Of a stretch of 64,000 bases of DNA, positions 24,204-36,375 are shown piece after piece. Below the pieces are notes generated by a model. The model did no database searches. It saw nothing but the letters and a program-made list of their open reading frames with translations, and was not told the origin of the DNA. The stretch is from the NCBI GenBank assembly GCA_023101885.1, contig JALPQD010000044.1:5423565-5487564 (forward strand). The letters run 5' to 3'. This DNA is from Typhlomys cinereus (taxonomy: Eukaryota > Chordata > Mammalia > Rodentia > Platacanthomyidae). Position 1 is the stretch's first letter; each line of letters begins with the position of its first letter. Position numbers and translations under genes: made by a program.

Positions 24204-24378
24204 GCCCGGGCTAGGGTCTCCCTGAATTGATAGTGCCACACCATCTTACTCACCTGAGAATGGTTAGCATACTACCTACATCCAACCCTGCTGACAGGTG
24301 AATTGGCTAATAGGTGGTGAGGAAAAAAAAATCACTCCTACCTCTAACTTACTCAAAAAGAACAATTTCTTTTAATAA

Positions 24379-25002
24379 TGTATGCATGTATGTATGTATG
24401 TATTTCCACTCATACAAACTTAATAGGTACACTAGTCCCCTCCCTCCCTCCAGCCTCCCTGGACCCCCTTGCTCCCTCCCTCCTTTTCCCCTTCCTTTTC
24501 CCCTTCCCTCCCTATCTCCCAGTGCCTCCCTCCCCATCCCTGGAGCATCATTTAATATGTATATTAAACTTTCCTCTGGGTCCTCCTCTCTGATGAGGTG
24601 TGAGGACTCAGTGTCATTTCCTAGAACTCTTTCTTATGTTCCCCTTAAGTACAGGAACACTATTGTGACTGTTAATCCCTAGCTTCTAAGGATCCTAGTG
24701 CTTTTAGTCCATGCTAGAATTTGTGAGGTCAATAGTATGCTGGTAATTGCGCAGGTCATGCAAAGTCCAATTATGATTGCTTTGGCCCTAACTTGTGTAG
24801 AGTATCTTGCATATCATGACTCCTCCCATTCTTGTGCTCTTACAGTCTTACTGCCCCCTCTTCTGCAAATTTCCCTGAGCTTCAGAATGGGGAGAGATTA
24901 GGCTGGCCTGCTTCCAGGTGGTTGATATAGAGTCTCTGATGTTCTGGATTATGGTTTGTTGATTTTTTTTTTCAGTTTTGCTGCTCCTGCAATGCCCTTG
25001 GC
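24379..25002 (-). mobile_element. L1 3' UTR, minus strand
   Basis: A short (ATGT)n run at 24379-24404, then the tttccactcatacaaactta terminus, C-rich tract and 3' UTR, truncated at 25002 (gcaatgcccttggc). Confidence 0.92.
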
Positions 25003-25029
25003 AATTTCATTTCAATATATAGAAAAAAT

Positions 25030-25295
25030 GGTCAAAGGCTAGAAAGATAGCTCATAGGTTAAAGCCTTAGTCTCAAAAACAAAAGTACCTGAGCTCAGAT
25101 CCCCAGGTCCAACAGAAATACGCCAGGCAGCTCTGCCAGACGACCTATGATTCTGGCCCTTGAAAGTGGAGCCTGGGAAACATCAGTGCAAACAATAGGG
25201 AAGTCAGGCAATCCAGAATGGTTCCTTGTGATAACCTTGTGCCTACACAGCTAGTTCACATGCTGAATTACATTTTCATTTAAACAGAAACACAC
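25030..25295 (+). mobile_element. Diverged B2-like SINE
   Basis: The head ggctagaaagatagctcata and the B-box-like acctgagctcagatccccag align with the younger SINEs, but many positions differ. The body (gccaggcagctctgccagac...) is only loosely alike. It is followed by CA-rich sequence, as in the young copies. Likely an older member of the same family. Confidence 0.7.
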
Positions 25296-25501
25296 ACACA
25301 CTCATACATACCTACTTGTATAAACACACAACCATATAAGTACACACATATTTAGCTCCTTGCCTAAACACACACAGATATATGCATACACAAGTACCTA
25401 CTTGTACAAAGCAGATACACAGGTACACGTACTAATACCGCTTGCATAAATATGCACACACAGAGTACCTAACTGTGTAAACACACACACCCACATATGA
25501 C

Positions 25502-25537
<36 letters not shown>

Positions 25538-25560
25538 CACACACACGTGTGCATGCACAA
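25283..25560. repeat. CA-rich cryptic and simple repeat
   Basis: Irregular repeats of acacac and (a/t)agtac(c/a) units, including a 32-bp pure CA run near 25507-25534. Probably grew from the SINE tail. Confidence 0.9.
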
Positions 25561-25599
25561 GAAATAGAAAAAGATAAATAAGAAAAAAGTTCAATCTGC

Positions 25600-25927
25600 A
25601 CATGGACTAAAGGCACTAGGATCCTTAGAAGCAAGGGATTAACAGCCACAATAGTGTTCCTATACTTAAGGGGAACACAAGAAAGAGCTCTAGGAAATGC
25701 CACTGAGTCCTTACACCTCATCAGAGAGGAGGACCCAGAGGAAAGTTTGACATACACATTAAAGGATGCTCCGTGGATGGGGGGAGGAGGCACTGGGACA
25801 TGGGGGGGAAAGGAAGGGGAAAAGGGGCGAGGCAGCTAGGGGGTTCAGGGAGGGCTGGAGGGAGGGAGGGGACAGGTGTACCTATTAAGTTTGTAACAGC
25901 GGAAATAAATAAATAAATTATTTTTAA
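25600..25927 (+). mobile_element. L1 3' end, plus strand
   Basis: Starts at catggactaaaggcactagg and runs through the G-rich tract to gtttgtaacagcggaaataa and an AAAT-type tail. It abuts the next L1 at 25928. Confidence 0.92.
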
Positions 25928-27540
25928 GTTTAACAAATATCTTAAAAAATGCTCCACATCCTTAGCCATCAGGGAAATGCAAATCAAAACTTCCCTGAGA
26001 TATCATCTCACTCCGGTCAGGATGGCAAAAATCTACAATACAAACAACAACAAATGCTGGAGAGGATGTGGAGAGAGGGGAACTCTCCTGCATTGCTGGT
26101 GGGAATGCAGGCTCATACAGCCACTCTGGTGAGCCGTCTGGAGATTCTTAAAGAAATTAAAGATTGAAATGCCATATGACCCTGCTATTCCACTTCTGTG
26201 AATAACCCCCCATACAGCAGAGGTTCACCTCGATAGCACAAGTGCGACCATGTTCATAGCAGCACTGTTTACAATAGCAAAGTCATGGAATCAACCCAAA
26301 TGTCCAACAGTGGACGAGTGGATAAGGAAAAGTGGTACATCTATACAATGGAGTACTACTCAGCCATCAAAAATGATGAATTACTGGAATTTGCCAGGAA
26401 ATGGATGTTATTAGAAACAATTATATTAAGTGAAGTATCCCAGACCCAGAAAATTAAGCACCGTATGTACTCCCTAATAGGTGGCTCCTAGTACCAAACC
26501 CACCCAGCCCACCTAGACACACTCAAAGATAAATCTCTGTAATACCTACAGAAATTGCTAGGATTATGAACAGGAGGGATGGGGTAGGAGGGCCACCCCA
26601 GAAACAAGGAGAGAGGGGACCATGTTACAGCAGAGAAAATAGGCCTCCATCAAGGACTGCAAATTAAGTAATGAGACATCTGGTTAAGTTCACAGACTTT
26701 CTTTCCTGATCATTTACAACTGAGAGGGTATGATCTCACCGGAAGGGGAGGGCATATAGTCTGGCAGATAAAAAGTAACCATTTTGCAAATGGGTGATTG
26801 ACCCCTCCCTCACTGTGGTTTCCTACTTTTATTACATCTACCTTTGAATATACTCTTGTAACAAGACTCTAGTTTAACAGCTTTTTATCTCTGGTCAGGG
26901 GGTAACATACAATGCCCATCAGGATGGAGTGAAGGGCATTGCAAGAGCAGCAAAACTGCAAAAGAAAATCAACAAACAATAATATAGAACTTCAGAGACT
27001 CTATATCAACCACCTAGAACTAGGCCAGACTAATCTCTCCCCATCCTGAAGCTCAGGGAAATTTGTGGAAGAGGGAGCGGTAAGATTATAAGAGCACAAG
27101 AATGGGAGGAGCAATGATATGCAAGATACTCCACACAAGTTAGGACCAAAGCAATCATAATTGGACTTTGCATGCTCTGCGCATTGTCCAACACACTATT
27201 GACCCCACAAAGTCTACCATTTGCTAAAGGCACCAAGATCCTTGGAGGCAAGGGATTGACAGCCACAGTAGTGTTCCTATGCTTAAGGGGAACACAGGAA
27301 AGGGTTCAGGGAAATGCCACTGGGTCCTTGTATGTCATCGGAGAGGAGGACCCAGAGGAGAGTCTTGCATGCACATTAAAGAATTCTCCCGGGATTGGGG
27401 GGGCCACTGGGGGATGGGAAGGGAGAGGTGAGGGGAGGGGGGGTCCGGAAGAGGAGGAGGGAGGGAGGGAACCAGTGTACCTATTAAGTTTGTATGAGCG
27501 GAAATAATAATAAAAAATGTTAAAAAGAAAAAAATAAAAT
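25928..27540 (+). mobile_element. 5'-truncated L1 (ORF2 C-terminus plus 3' UTR)
   Basis: Begins in ORF2 at the equivalent of about 4535 in the reference L1, just before the Cys-rich motif. It has the ORF2 end near 26487, then the full 3' UTR, G-rich tract (27395-27470), terminus and a long A-rich tail. Indels break the ORF2 piece. A shared aatctgcaca at about 25593 and 27552 may be a target duplication that would join this and the 25600 piece into a single compound insertion; not certain. Confidence 0.93.
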
Positions 27541-27754
27541 AAAGATGATATAATCTGCACAAAAAAGTTCAAGATAATACAGGAGAAATGGCACAGAGCA
27601 CTAAAAAGATATGATGAAAATGAATGAACTTGAGTCAGATCCTTATTTCCAAGAAAAACTGAATGTGTGAAGTTTTCAGTAAAGTGAAGACAGAAATATG
27701 CATTGGAGATTACACACAGAATAGGGAGATAGAGAGCAAAACAGTCCATACACC

Positions 27755-28345
27755 ATGTAAAGCAAAATCACCACTCCTTCCTCTTGTGTAACCAGAGCGT
27801 TCCCTTCACTTTTCATCTGGGGCAGGGCAGGGGTGATGCTTTCTATGCCATGCCCTTCACAAGGGACACCAAGCTGTAAGGATCTGAGTTGTGAAGTTTT
27901 CCTTTTCCTCAAACTTTAGTACTGATAAGGTCTCAGAAAGCATGGATTAGCATTCAAATTTATTCATTTGTTTGAGCAGTCTCACTTCCCTCAAGTTGAG
28001 ACTTGCCAAAATTTTTCCTAAAGATCCCATGGATTACAGTGGATATACATGTATAAAAAGAGTTCATCAGATTACCTTACCAGATAAAATCTGAGTAGAC
28101 CAACAGTGACTGCCCATAGATGCTCAGCTCTGTACTAAATAACTAAACACCCACAGTGTGGTGCTGAAGGATGAAATGATACTGGGAAAACTCCCTGAAG
28201 TTCTATTTTGTTGTAAGGCCTGAGGATTCCCTGTGAATCCATGATCTTTGGTACTATTGGAAGGTCAAAGAAGCTGGGCTCCCACATCTGTGAAGAATGG
28301 CTATGGTGAAGAAGAATTGCAATGAGGAAAGGAAGCAGGAAGGAT
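27755..28345 (+). repeat. Duplicated block A2 (partner 63395-64000)
   Basis: Aligns in direct orientation with the end of the window at a shift of about 35.66 kb. Shared landmarks include tttt(c/t)atctgg (27800/63480), gataaggtctcagaaagcat (about 27927/63585), atggattacagtggatatac (28029/63690) and the TATA, leader and ATG described below. The partner is cut by the window end, so the duplication may continue. Confidence 0.88.
28052..28060 (+). promoter_or_regulatory. Candidate TATA box, copy A2
   Basis: TATAAAAAG preceded by acatg. It is conserved identically at 63714-63722 in the partner block, 245 bp upstream of the ATG at 28297. Position and strength fit a core promoter, but no transcript evidence is available. 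Confidence 0.4.
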
Positions 28346-28506
28346 TGGCAGCAAAGAAGAGGAGGCTCAGCAGCACAGGGAAGAGAAAGAGAGTCAGACT
28401 CTTCCTTCTTGTAGTCCCTTTACATGTTTCTTTACTGGAGGATACCATCTACTATGGATTGGGTCTTCCACATCTATTAGATAACTTCATACAGGCGTGC
28501 TCATAG
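28297..28506 (+). CDS. Small open frame downstream of conserved TATA and leader (hypothetical or pseudogene)
   Basis: An uninterrupted frame of 69 codons starts at ATG 28297 in a good context (agaATGG). The first 16 codons align without gaps to the frame starting at 63953. The product begins MAMVKKNCNEERKQEG, then a Lys/Arg-rich stretch (about residues 19-34), then a hydrophobic part. Nine of the first 16 residues are identical to the partner. About 10 of 48 bases differ and most differences change the amino acid, so there is no sign of strong purifying selection. I do not recognise the family. A basic tail followed by a short hydrophobic part loosely recalls testis-specific short histone variants, but this is only a thought. 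It could be a decayed first exon or a pseudogene. Confidence 0.35.
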   Translation: MAMVKKNCNEERKQEGLAAKKRRLSSTGKRKRVRLFLLVVPLHVSLLEDTIYYGLGLPHLLDNFIQACS

Positions 28507-29257
28507 GCTCCCCTAGATATGGTTTCTTGTCAGCTGGGACCAAATTTCCAGCTTGGAACTGTCAATTTGACACCTGAATTTAAATATCACAGGTAATAAT
28601 TCTCTTCCTCCAGAGTGTCAATAAGTAGTAAAACTATTTAAAGGCTCTCTTAAATAATGAAAAGAAAAAAATCAATTCAAGTGATCTATGTCTATCCAGG
28701 GCAAATGATCTTACTTCTTGAGCGCAATTTTATCCATGGCAGTGAACTACAACCAAAACATTGCCCTTCTCATGTGTTATCCTTCAGTAATGTTTATCCT
28801 TCATCTGGCATCCACCACTTCCCAATACCGTTGGGGACCTTAAATGGTGCTACATGTCCCTAATCATTCTCATAATCATATCATCTTGGATTCACTGTTC
28901 TCTTTTATCTCCCTATCTGCATTTTATTTCTTGGTGCTGTGATAAATGACCATGACACAGAAAAGGTAACGAAGACAGGGTTTATTGGCTCATGTTTCTC
29001 AGGGAACACCCCAGGATGGAACAGTAACAGGAGCTGGAGAAACTCATCATATCACATCCACAGTCAAAAATGAGAGTAACAAATAAGTGCATGTTTTCTC
29101 AGTGCTAATCAGCCCAGCTTCTATATATTTTTGGAACCCTTGTGTAGGACTTGACTCTGCATTCAAGGTCAATGAGTCTTCACACAAAAGTTAATGACAT
29201 CAACATAATATTTCACATGCAAACTATAATACATTTCCCTATGAAGTACAATAGTTC
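28346..29257. other. Unique sequence with an old unnamed interspersed repeat
   Basis: After the small open frame I see an aactgtcaatttgacac motif (near 28556), similar to one at 19650, and at about 28930-28990 a ttcttggtgctgtgataaat...ccatgac element. A related piece is at 35990-36047 and 36338-36375. These look like members of an old rodent repeat family that I cannot name. No gene seen. Confidence 0.5.
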
Positions 29258-29742
29258 TGCAGGCCCTTTACCCCCACCCAAATCCAGGGCACTCCGGACA
29301 CAGCAGGGAGTCTGTGAAAGCGACACTCTGTCACTCACTCATTCATTCACTCAGTTACACAGCTCCTGGCTGTAACGACGAAGATAAGTAAAGCCTGACC
29401 ACCCGCACCTCCACCTCAGCCCTCCAGAGACTCAGCCATGGACGGGGAGTTTGTCAGAGCAAGATCTCAGTTTATTGGGGGTAACAAATCAGCTTATATA
29501 GACAAAGAATCAAAGCACGTGAAACAGGCAGCCAACTACCTTAATGGTCAGTAAAGCACATACTCTGCATAGGTCAGACTAAACATAAATCTATGCTGGC
29601 TCCTATGAGCCAATTAGGAATCTGTGTAATGTGATCAGGGTTACGCCTAAGACACTAGCTCCCAGCGCCATCTTTGGCCCCATGTGCTAAGCCATGCCCT
29701 GCTCACTCCCTCCCAGACCATTATCTCTGGGTGGGCCCAACA
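29258..29742 (-). mobile_element. Solo LTR of a class II-type endogenous retrovirus
   Basis: On the minus strand it begins TGTTGGGCCCACCC at 29742, a start typical of IAP-like LTRs. It has a TATATAAG box (complement at 29494-29501), an AATAAA polyadenylation signal (complement at 29471-29476) shortly after, and a GTGA/ATGA-rich U5-like end. No internal retroviral sequence adjoins it, so it is a solo LTR. The inner end is uncertain: tg at 29258 would give TG...CA termini, but I could not find a matching 6-bp target duplication. Confidence 0.72.
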
Positions 29743-32160
29743 GCGAGGCAGTTACCATCCTAAGAAAGTGTAAAAAGAATACGTCTTTCTTTGTCTGCTA
29801 TTGAGAAATTAAATCTTTGAACCGTCCCAACATAATCAAAGTCTTGTATAAAATTAATACTAGAGAAAACATCTACCTCTTGATGAATTCTACCACTAGT
29901 CCAGAGCTAAAGAACATCATTATAGAATCATGACTGTCTAAAGGAGAAGGAAGAGAAGCAGAAGGAGGAAGATGAGGATGAATACAGACTCTTTAATCAG
30001 GGTGTTGTACACACTGAATTGCTGAAATCTTGAAATACATTGTACACACAAACCTTGAGTCAGAAAACATGACTGGCCACATTGAGAGGGAGGATAACAT
30101 AGACTCTTCCCTGAGAGACTATATTCTCTACTCTACTGCCAATGCCAAAGGCAGTGTATTTGAGTACCTGAAACCAAAAAACTGAGAAGAAGCAATAAAG
30201 AAATGCAAAGCTGAGTGACTTTCTTGATACAAGCACAAACCTGACACCATGCAAAATTGGTGATGTTACCTGACACACTTCCATAACATTCACCAGAACT
30301 CTTTGCATTCAATGGATAGAATGGGCTTGTCAGTGACAACTTAGAAGTCTGGGAGTGTTGCTCTACTTTATGTTCAAGCCAGCACCTAATGGATGGTGTG
30401 GCATGTTATCAGCACAGAGGTGGGGAAGCTATTGTGAAATAAAACTTTTGTTTTTGCTGCTGAAGAAATGACACTCATTAGAAGACATGGAACATTCTGA
30501 GCAATGGGAATGGGAACTCTTCCGTGATCATAACTGAGATGGAGTAATAAAGTAAGTAGAAAATTCACACGACTGAACTCTCTGATATCATCAATAACAT
30601 ATGATAACACTTTGTCATAGAATTTTACATAAGGGAGTCATACACTATGAGTATCTTAAAGAGGAAGATGAGAAGCATATATGCCTCATTGAGATCTAGT
30701 GGGCCTGAAATGAGTGCCTTTCAAAATAATTGTGAGAAGGGCATCAAACCAGAAAAAATATTGGTTGATACTTAGGAAGCATGAAGCTGAAAGACAGTGA
30801 TGAAGCAAACTGAATACCCATGAAAAAGGCACTTGTTCTGCAGGACACTTCCATAGGCTCCACTGCACATTGGGAGAGGGGATGTGATATGCTTATCATT
30901 GACACCAGGAGTCAGAGACTATTGCCCTGCTTCATTGCTATCCAGTATCTTTTTCAAAAGGAAAGGCCCAGTCAGGCACAAAGCATATGAGTGATCCATT
31001 CCCTCTCAGTTCTCCACATGTTCAATAGGTGATCACTGTGTCAGTGGATGCAAGCTGTACATCGAGCACAGCAGAAAGAGTAACATAAGGCATAGCATGT
31101 GTTCTGCCCACTGATTCTTGAATAAGAAACATTTCTCAACACATTCTCTGTACACCCAGTGAAGTCCTGTGGCTGTGTAAAGGGATGAGAAGCATTATGA
31201 GGTAGAGAACAGCAAGGCCTCCCAGGATGTGTTACTCACCAGCATATTATCACATATCATCTGAAACCTTTCAGTCATCCAGGTCTCTGCCATTAAACAA
31301 AATAAATAGCAACAAATCTCCAAGGGATCTGTCTCATTGCTCTGTAAGGGAGGAAGCATTGTGGAAGAGCATAGAGACAGCCATTTATCCTTCCCTCTAA
31401 CATCACTTGAAGAATACCTGTGTCCAGCCCTAGAGTGTGCTCACAGCTGCCTGAAGAAATCTAATCTAAAGTGAGTTTGTTTAGATACTCAGAAAGTCTC
31501 CAGTAGCAGAGTGCTTAGGCACATAATACTCCTTTGTATATACACTAAGAGTGAAATAAAGTCCTTTCAATGAATGGGGAAAACAATTAACAGAGTCTTG
31601 AAAGTCAGTGGGAGTGTGGCTATGATACAAACTACCCAACCAGTCAGAACAGCAAATAATAGTGGATTTACACATTATAGAGTTCAGCCCTAGTTATGTA
31701 AACAAACTTTCAAGCAGAAAATACAACCATCCATGACAGCCAATTTTATAACACAAAAAGACCCCACTTGAGGCATTTTTATGGCCACATTAAGTCAGAC
31801 AGCCAGGCTACCATGACCTCCTCACACCCTTCCTAGCTCCATTTCTGTGGAAGGAGCTGCAGTGATTGTGACCCTCCTCTGTGACCTTGTCTTCTAAACA
31901 CAACAGCATCAGAAGCCACAGCATGCCTGCCACCTGTACTTCCTTAAAAAGAGAACTCTATCATGACACACCCCTCTAGCACACTTATATGGCTGTGCAC
32001 TGTGTGAACAGTGGCTGGAGGGAGTTTGAAAGTAGACAATATTCTGTAGAGGAATTAATTCCAACATCATGGGAAACCTCCTATGATTCACTGATGATGT
32101 TCCCATTACTGGTAGACATGACCCAAACAACACATTCTCATGGACATGTCACCTCCCCTC
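29743..32160. other. Unannotated unique sequence
   Basis: No repeat or gene recognised. A minus-strand open frame around 30060-30339 contains a hydrophobic stretch (LCISLLLLLSFLVSG), but nothing else supports a gene. Confidence 0.4.
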
Positions 32161-35100
32161 TCTAGGTAGGAATACTAGTATGAGAAAGCAGATCACAAGA
32201 CACAGACAGCAGCTTTTCTACCTTCCTACATTTATTTACTGAATAAATGTGTCTAGCACCAGTGTGTGCCCAGAGACATTACAAAAAAGCCATGCCAAAC
32301 CTTGAATTGCAGAAAGACTGTGAGTACAATGTCCTTCAGCTAGGTCTGCTATCTGAATATGACCCCAGGAATCTGAGGGCAACCTCACCACAGCTGTGGG
32401 CAGGAGAGGGAAAAGAAATCAGTCTTGGAATCCGATGTGAACCTCGTAAGTGGAGGGCAACCTCACTCCAGCTATGGTCTGAACGTGTGGCCATATACCT
32501 GCTTTTAACTTTTCTCTTATTTCTTTGTACCTGGTGTTGACTCTGAGCATTTTCTGACATATTTTGAGGTTGCCTTGCATAGAAACAGAGATCAAGGACA
32601 GAGGAGTCTCTCACTGAAGAACTTTAAGATTACGGTGGCCCCACATAAGAGAGTTTCAGTGAAGTGTGGCTTGTCTCCAACCTGGTCAGAGAATCATTGG
32701 TAGAAATGAAAATTATTCACAAGGGGAAAGAGAATGTCTCTGTAATAGCAGTAGACACTGAAATCTTAAAGAGTCTAACAATATGGTATGGTTGTTTCAC
32801 GTCATTGAAAAGATAGATACTGTAAGTCTGTTTTCGAATACAGCCCATGAGGAGAACTTTATAACAGGGTAGTAGATGAGGGATTCTTAATGAAAAGAGG
32901 CAAAGAAACTATTCAAAGAGATGAGTAGAGCTCTTGGATTATGCCAAGGAAATATCGATTGCTCACAGAAATATTAATCTGACAACATCTTTGTGGAAAG
33001 AGAAGGAGCATAAAATCGAGTTACTTAGGACTGAGACAAAAAAGTAAGCACTGCAGAGAAGCTGGGAGCTCTATGTAGCATTCTAGAATACTGGACCCCC
33101 AAAGTAGCAAAGGTGCTACAAGGGCAAATGGACAACAGCCTGGTAACAGCTGTGTAGAGCATGTGGGTCAACATCATGTACTTTAGGGCAACAGGCTCAC
33201 TCCCATTTCTTGAGGAATAGCTGCTAGGAATTAGGGAGGCAAGTGTTGAGAGTAAGGTTCTCTGTCCAATTATATTTCTACATAGCTACAGAAAGATATA
33301 AAGAACATGCTAATTACAGACCTTGAGCAGTGGAGAACTATAAAAAGCTCATGTGGTTTTCATGTCTAGGAGATGGTGAGAAAGGACCCATAGATTCTTC
33401 TAGAGATAGCATCTCCAGGAAATAAGACCTTAACATCCTGGTACTCATGAGAGTCATGGAGTATAACCCCAAAATTTAAAGGCATCTTTAAGTGATAATT
33501 GTATTCATTTTGTAATGACTACATACGTAATGTTCAAGCATAACTCACTGTGTGGGTACACCAAAGTAGAACCTGGATAGCTGCATGGATTCCCTGACCC
33601 CTACAAGTCTGCTGTGCTTCCCTCTAACCCTAAGAAGGGGAACCAGTCAGCTTACCTGCCCTACCTTCCCTATCTTCCCTTTTCCTGCTCTCTCCAAAGT
33701 GCTAACTGATAAGTAGAGCATAGGAATTCTTAACCTGTTTCCTTCTTTGTTTTCCTTGAAGTAAGGAAGCACCATCATAAAGCATCTCTCCAGAATGCAG
33801 ATCATGTGGAGAGCACTGGGGGGTAATGACAAAGAACAGTACCACCTCCATCCATTCTTCACGGATAGGCTCATCCTTGGAAGTTTCTTTCTAAGGAGGA
33901 GCATCATGATGAGCCCATAAATGGTAAATTTCATCAACAGAAACACAGGTCCTTGGAATATGATTCACCTCCCCTCCCTAGAGAAAAAGTCTCTTGTAGT
34001 AACACCAACAGCCAACAAACAAGCCCCAGCCCGAGTACTTCTTCTGTGGATACTTCTAGGACCAGCTTTTACTTGGAGAGCATCCTTGGAAGTCTCTTCT
34101 AAGGCAGAACCTCAGAATGACCCAGGACTGCCACCTGTCATTCAAACCGGACCATCATGCATTGTGTCTTGTCACAAAACACAGACACAGCTTTTCCCTC
34201 TTCCTAAGTCATTTAGGAAAAGCACAAGGAGTCAGTCTCAGGGCATCCGTGTAAGCAGAGGGCAGCCTTGCCTCATTTGTGGGATGTGGATCATACACAT
34301 GCATTTAACTTTTTCTGTTCTCTCTTTGCTAAGCAGTGTTGATGCTAAGAATTTTCTGAACATAAATGAGGAAGTTGACCTTGGCAAGAGAGATCAAGAA
34401 CAGTTCATAGCACGAAAGGTCTCTCCATGAATAATTTTAAGATCACGATGTCTCCGCGGGCCAAAGAGTTTTGGTAAAGTCAAAATAGTTTTCCACCTGG
34501 CCACAGAGACATAGATAGCAGTGAAAATTATTCAGGAGAATGTCTCTGTGATAGCAGCAGACACTGAAATCTTAAGGAGCCCTGGGAATCCACATATTGT
34601 TACATTATTCCATACCACTGACATGAAGGATAAAGTAAAATTTACCCAGGTGGAGAACTTTAGAGCTGGGAGGTCAAAGTGAGGTCAATAAGTGAAGAGT
34701 TGAAGAAACTATTCAATACCTGGACTCCTCAGGTGTTACCATGGAAAGCATTGCCCATTGTGATATTAACCTGAGAACTTCTTAGTGGAAAGAGAAGGAA
34801 CATAAAATTGAGTGACTTCAGACTGAGACAAAGAGTGATCATGGAGAAAAGCTGGAGGCTTTCTGTCACATTCTATCTTACTGCACCTTTGAGTTATATG
34901 AGGACAAAGGGTATAACTGACTGGCTATAGACTTGTGCACCATTGTGGTGACTTGCACTTCTTGTTTATGGAATTCCTCCCATTTCTAAGAAAGAGGTGC
35001 ACAGAAATAAAGACGAAAGTATTGGTCATGAGGTTCTATGCTCAATTAAATCTATCACCAAATCAATGAAAGCTGGTCAAAAAATGGTAACTGTAGAATG

Positions 35101-35940
35101 TAGGCAGAAATCAAGTATAGGGCATGTCATGAGCCTTCCATGGCTAGTAGATGATCAGAAAGAACTCTTGGGCTCCACCAGAGATATTATCTCCACTAAA
35201 CCAGACCCCAACATCGTAGTGCTCATCACAAGCCTGAGGTATAGCTCCCAGGAAATACAAGCAGCTTCATGTGACAATTCACTCAATAACATCCTAGTGA
35301 CATACTTAATGCTTAGATACCAGTGGGAGGATGGAAACACAAGAAAAGAAACATAGTCAACTGAATGGAATCCTGATCCCTATAGATACGCTGTCCTTCC
35401 ATTTGACACTATGGAGGGGGAATTAGTCTGTCTACACTTCTCACCTTTCTTGTCCTGCTATGTGCAAGCTGCTCAGGAATGAAAAGAGTCAGACGAAGTC
35501 TCAACCTTCCTCCCACCTAGCATTCCCTAAAAAAATAGGACATGTCATCACAAAACCTCTCCCTAGAGTGTACAATCTATTAAGAGCACCTGGGAGATGA
35601 GAAAGAACAGTACCCAATCCCAGGATTCCTCATAAACTAGTTAATCCTCAGAGAGTTCATCCTTGGATATCTCTTCCAAGGAGATTTGAGACGAGATCAA
35701 TGAATGTGGTCACATGCTATCAGCAGAGCCACTACTCCACGGAGGATGTTTCACCTCCTTACCCCAAAATAGATGCCCTTACAATGACAGCAGGAAACAA
35801 ACTAACCTCAGTCCAAGCAGTGCCACACCCATGAATACTTCCTGGACAGGTTTATTCTTGGAGGACTCATCCTGGATAGCCTCTTCAGACAGGAACCTCA
35901 TGACAACTCACTGATGCCATGTGTCATCCCGACAAAGCAG
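32160..35940 (+). repeat. Old tandem duplication, period about 1.8 kb
   Basis: The first unit (about 32160-33930) and the second (about 33940-35720) match in order: 32395/34215, 32590/34389, 32715/34525 (gaaaattattca...gagaatgtctctg), 32970/34765, 33380/35150, 33590/35371 and 33800/35600. A further partial unit follows, 34040/35815. Shifts are 1775-1820 bp. Identity is only moderate, so the duplication is old. No open frame is preserved in both units. Confidence 0.8.
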
Positions 35941-35984
35941 GCCATCTTGGGTTGACTGCCCTCATATTGTCTCAGTATGTCTGA

Positions 35985-36375
35985 GTTTGTTTTCTTGGTG
36001 CTGTGATAAAGAACCATGACCCAAAAACCTTAAAGAAAGGATTGTTTGGGGCTGGAGAGGTGGCTCAGGGGTTAAGCCTCTGCCTTGCAGGTGGAAGGTC
36101 CTGAGTTCAGATCCTAGACCCCACATATAGGGGAAGCGGGGGCAGCCTGCATTTCTGGTCCTGATAGGGTGGAGCCTGTGAATCCCAGGGCAGAGTTAAA
36201 CAAGGAGGTGGTGTAGGTGGTCCATGGTGGTTCCCGAATTCGTCCGTGGTTCTACATACACACACATACATGCACACACATATGCATACATGCACAATTG
36301 AATAAATAATAAATAATAATAATAATAAAAATTTTAAAAAGAAAGGATTGTTTGATTCACAGTTTCAGGCTACAG
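35985..36375. repeat. Unnamed old repeat interrupted by a SINE
   Basis: The sequence tttcttggtgctgtgataaa...gaaccatgac (35988-36020) resembles the one at 28930. It continues after the SINE (gattgtttgattcacagttt at about 36346). Family name not known to me. Confidence 0.55.
36048..36337 (+). mobile_element. B2-like SINE with unfamiliar body, copy 2
   Basis: Head ggggctggagaggtggctca, B box ggtcctgagttcagatcc, GC-rich body, (AC/CATA)n run, then gcacaattgaataaataata and an (AAT)n/A tail. Perfect 16-bp target-site duplication aaagaaaggattgttt at 36032-36047 and 36338-36353. The body has a roughly 14-base extra segment (agttaaacaaggag region near 36195) compared with copies 1 and 3. Confidence 0.95.

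Noticed and set aside
33647..33946. Minus-strand frame with a membrane-like segment containing Lys
   Set aside because: The matching unit 1.8 kb away has stops in the same frame, so it is not conserved as protein.
32160..35940. CRISPR-like or satellite array
   Set aside because: Units are about 1.8 kb, only two to three, with no short direct repeats.
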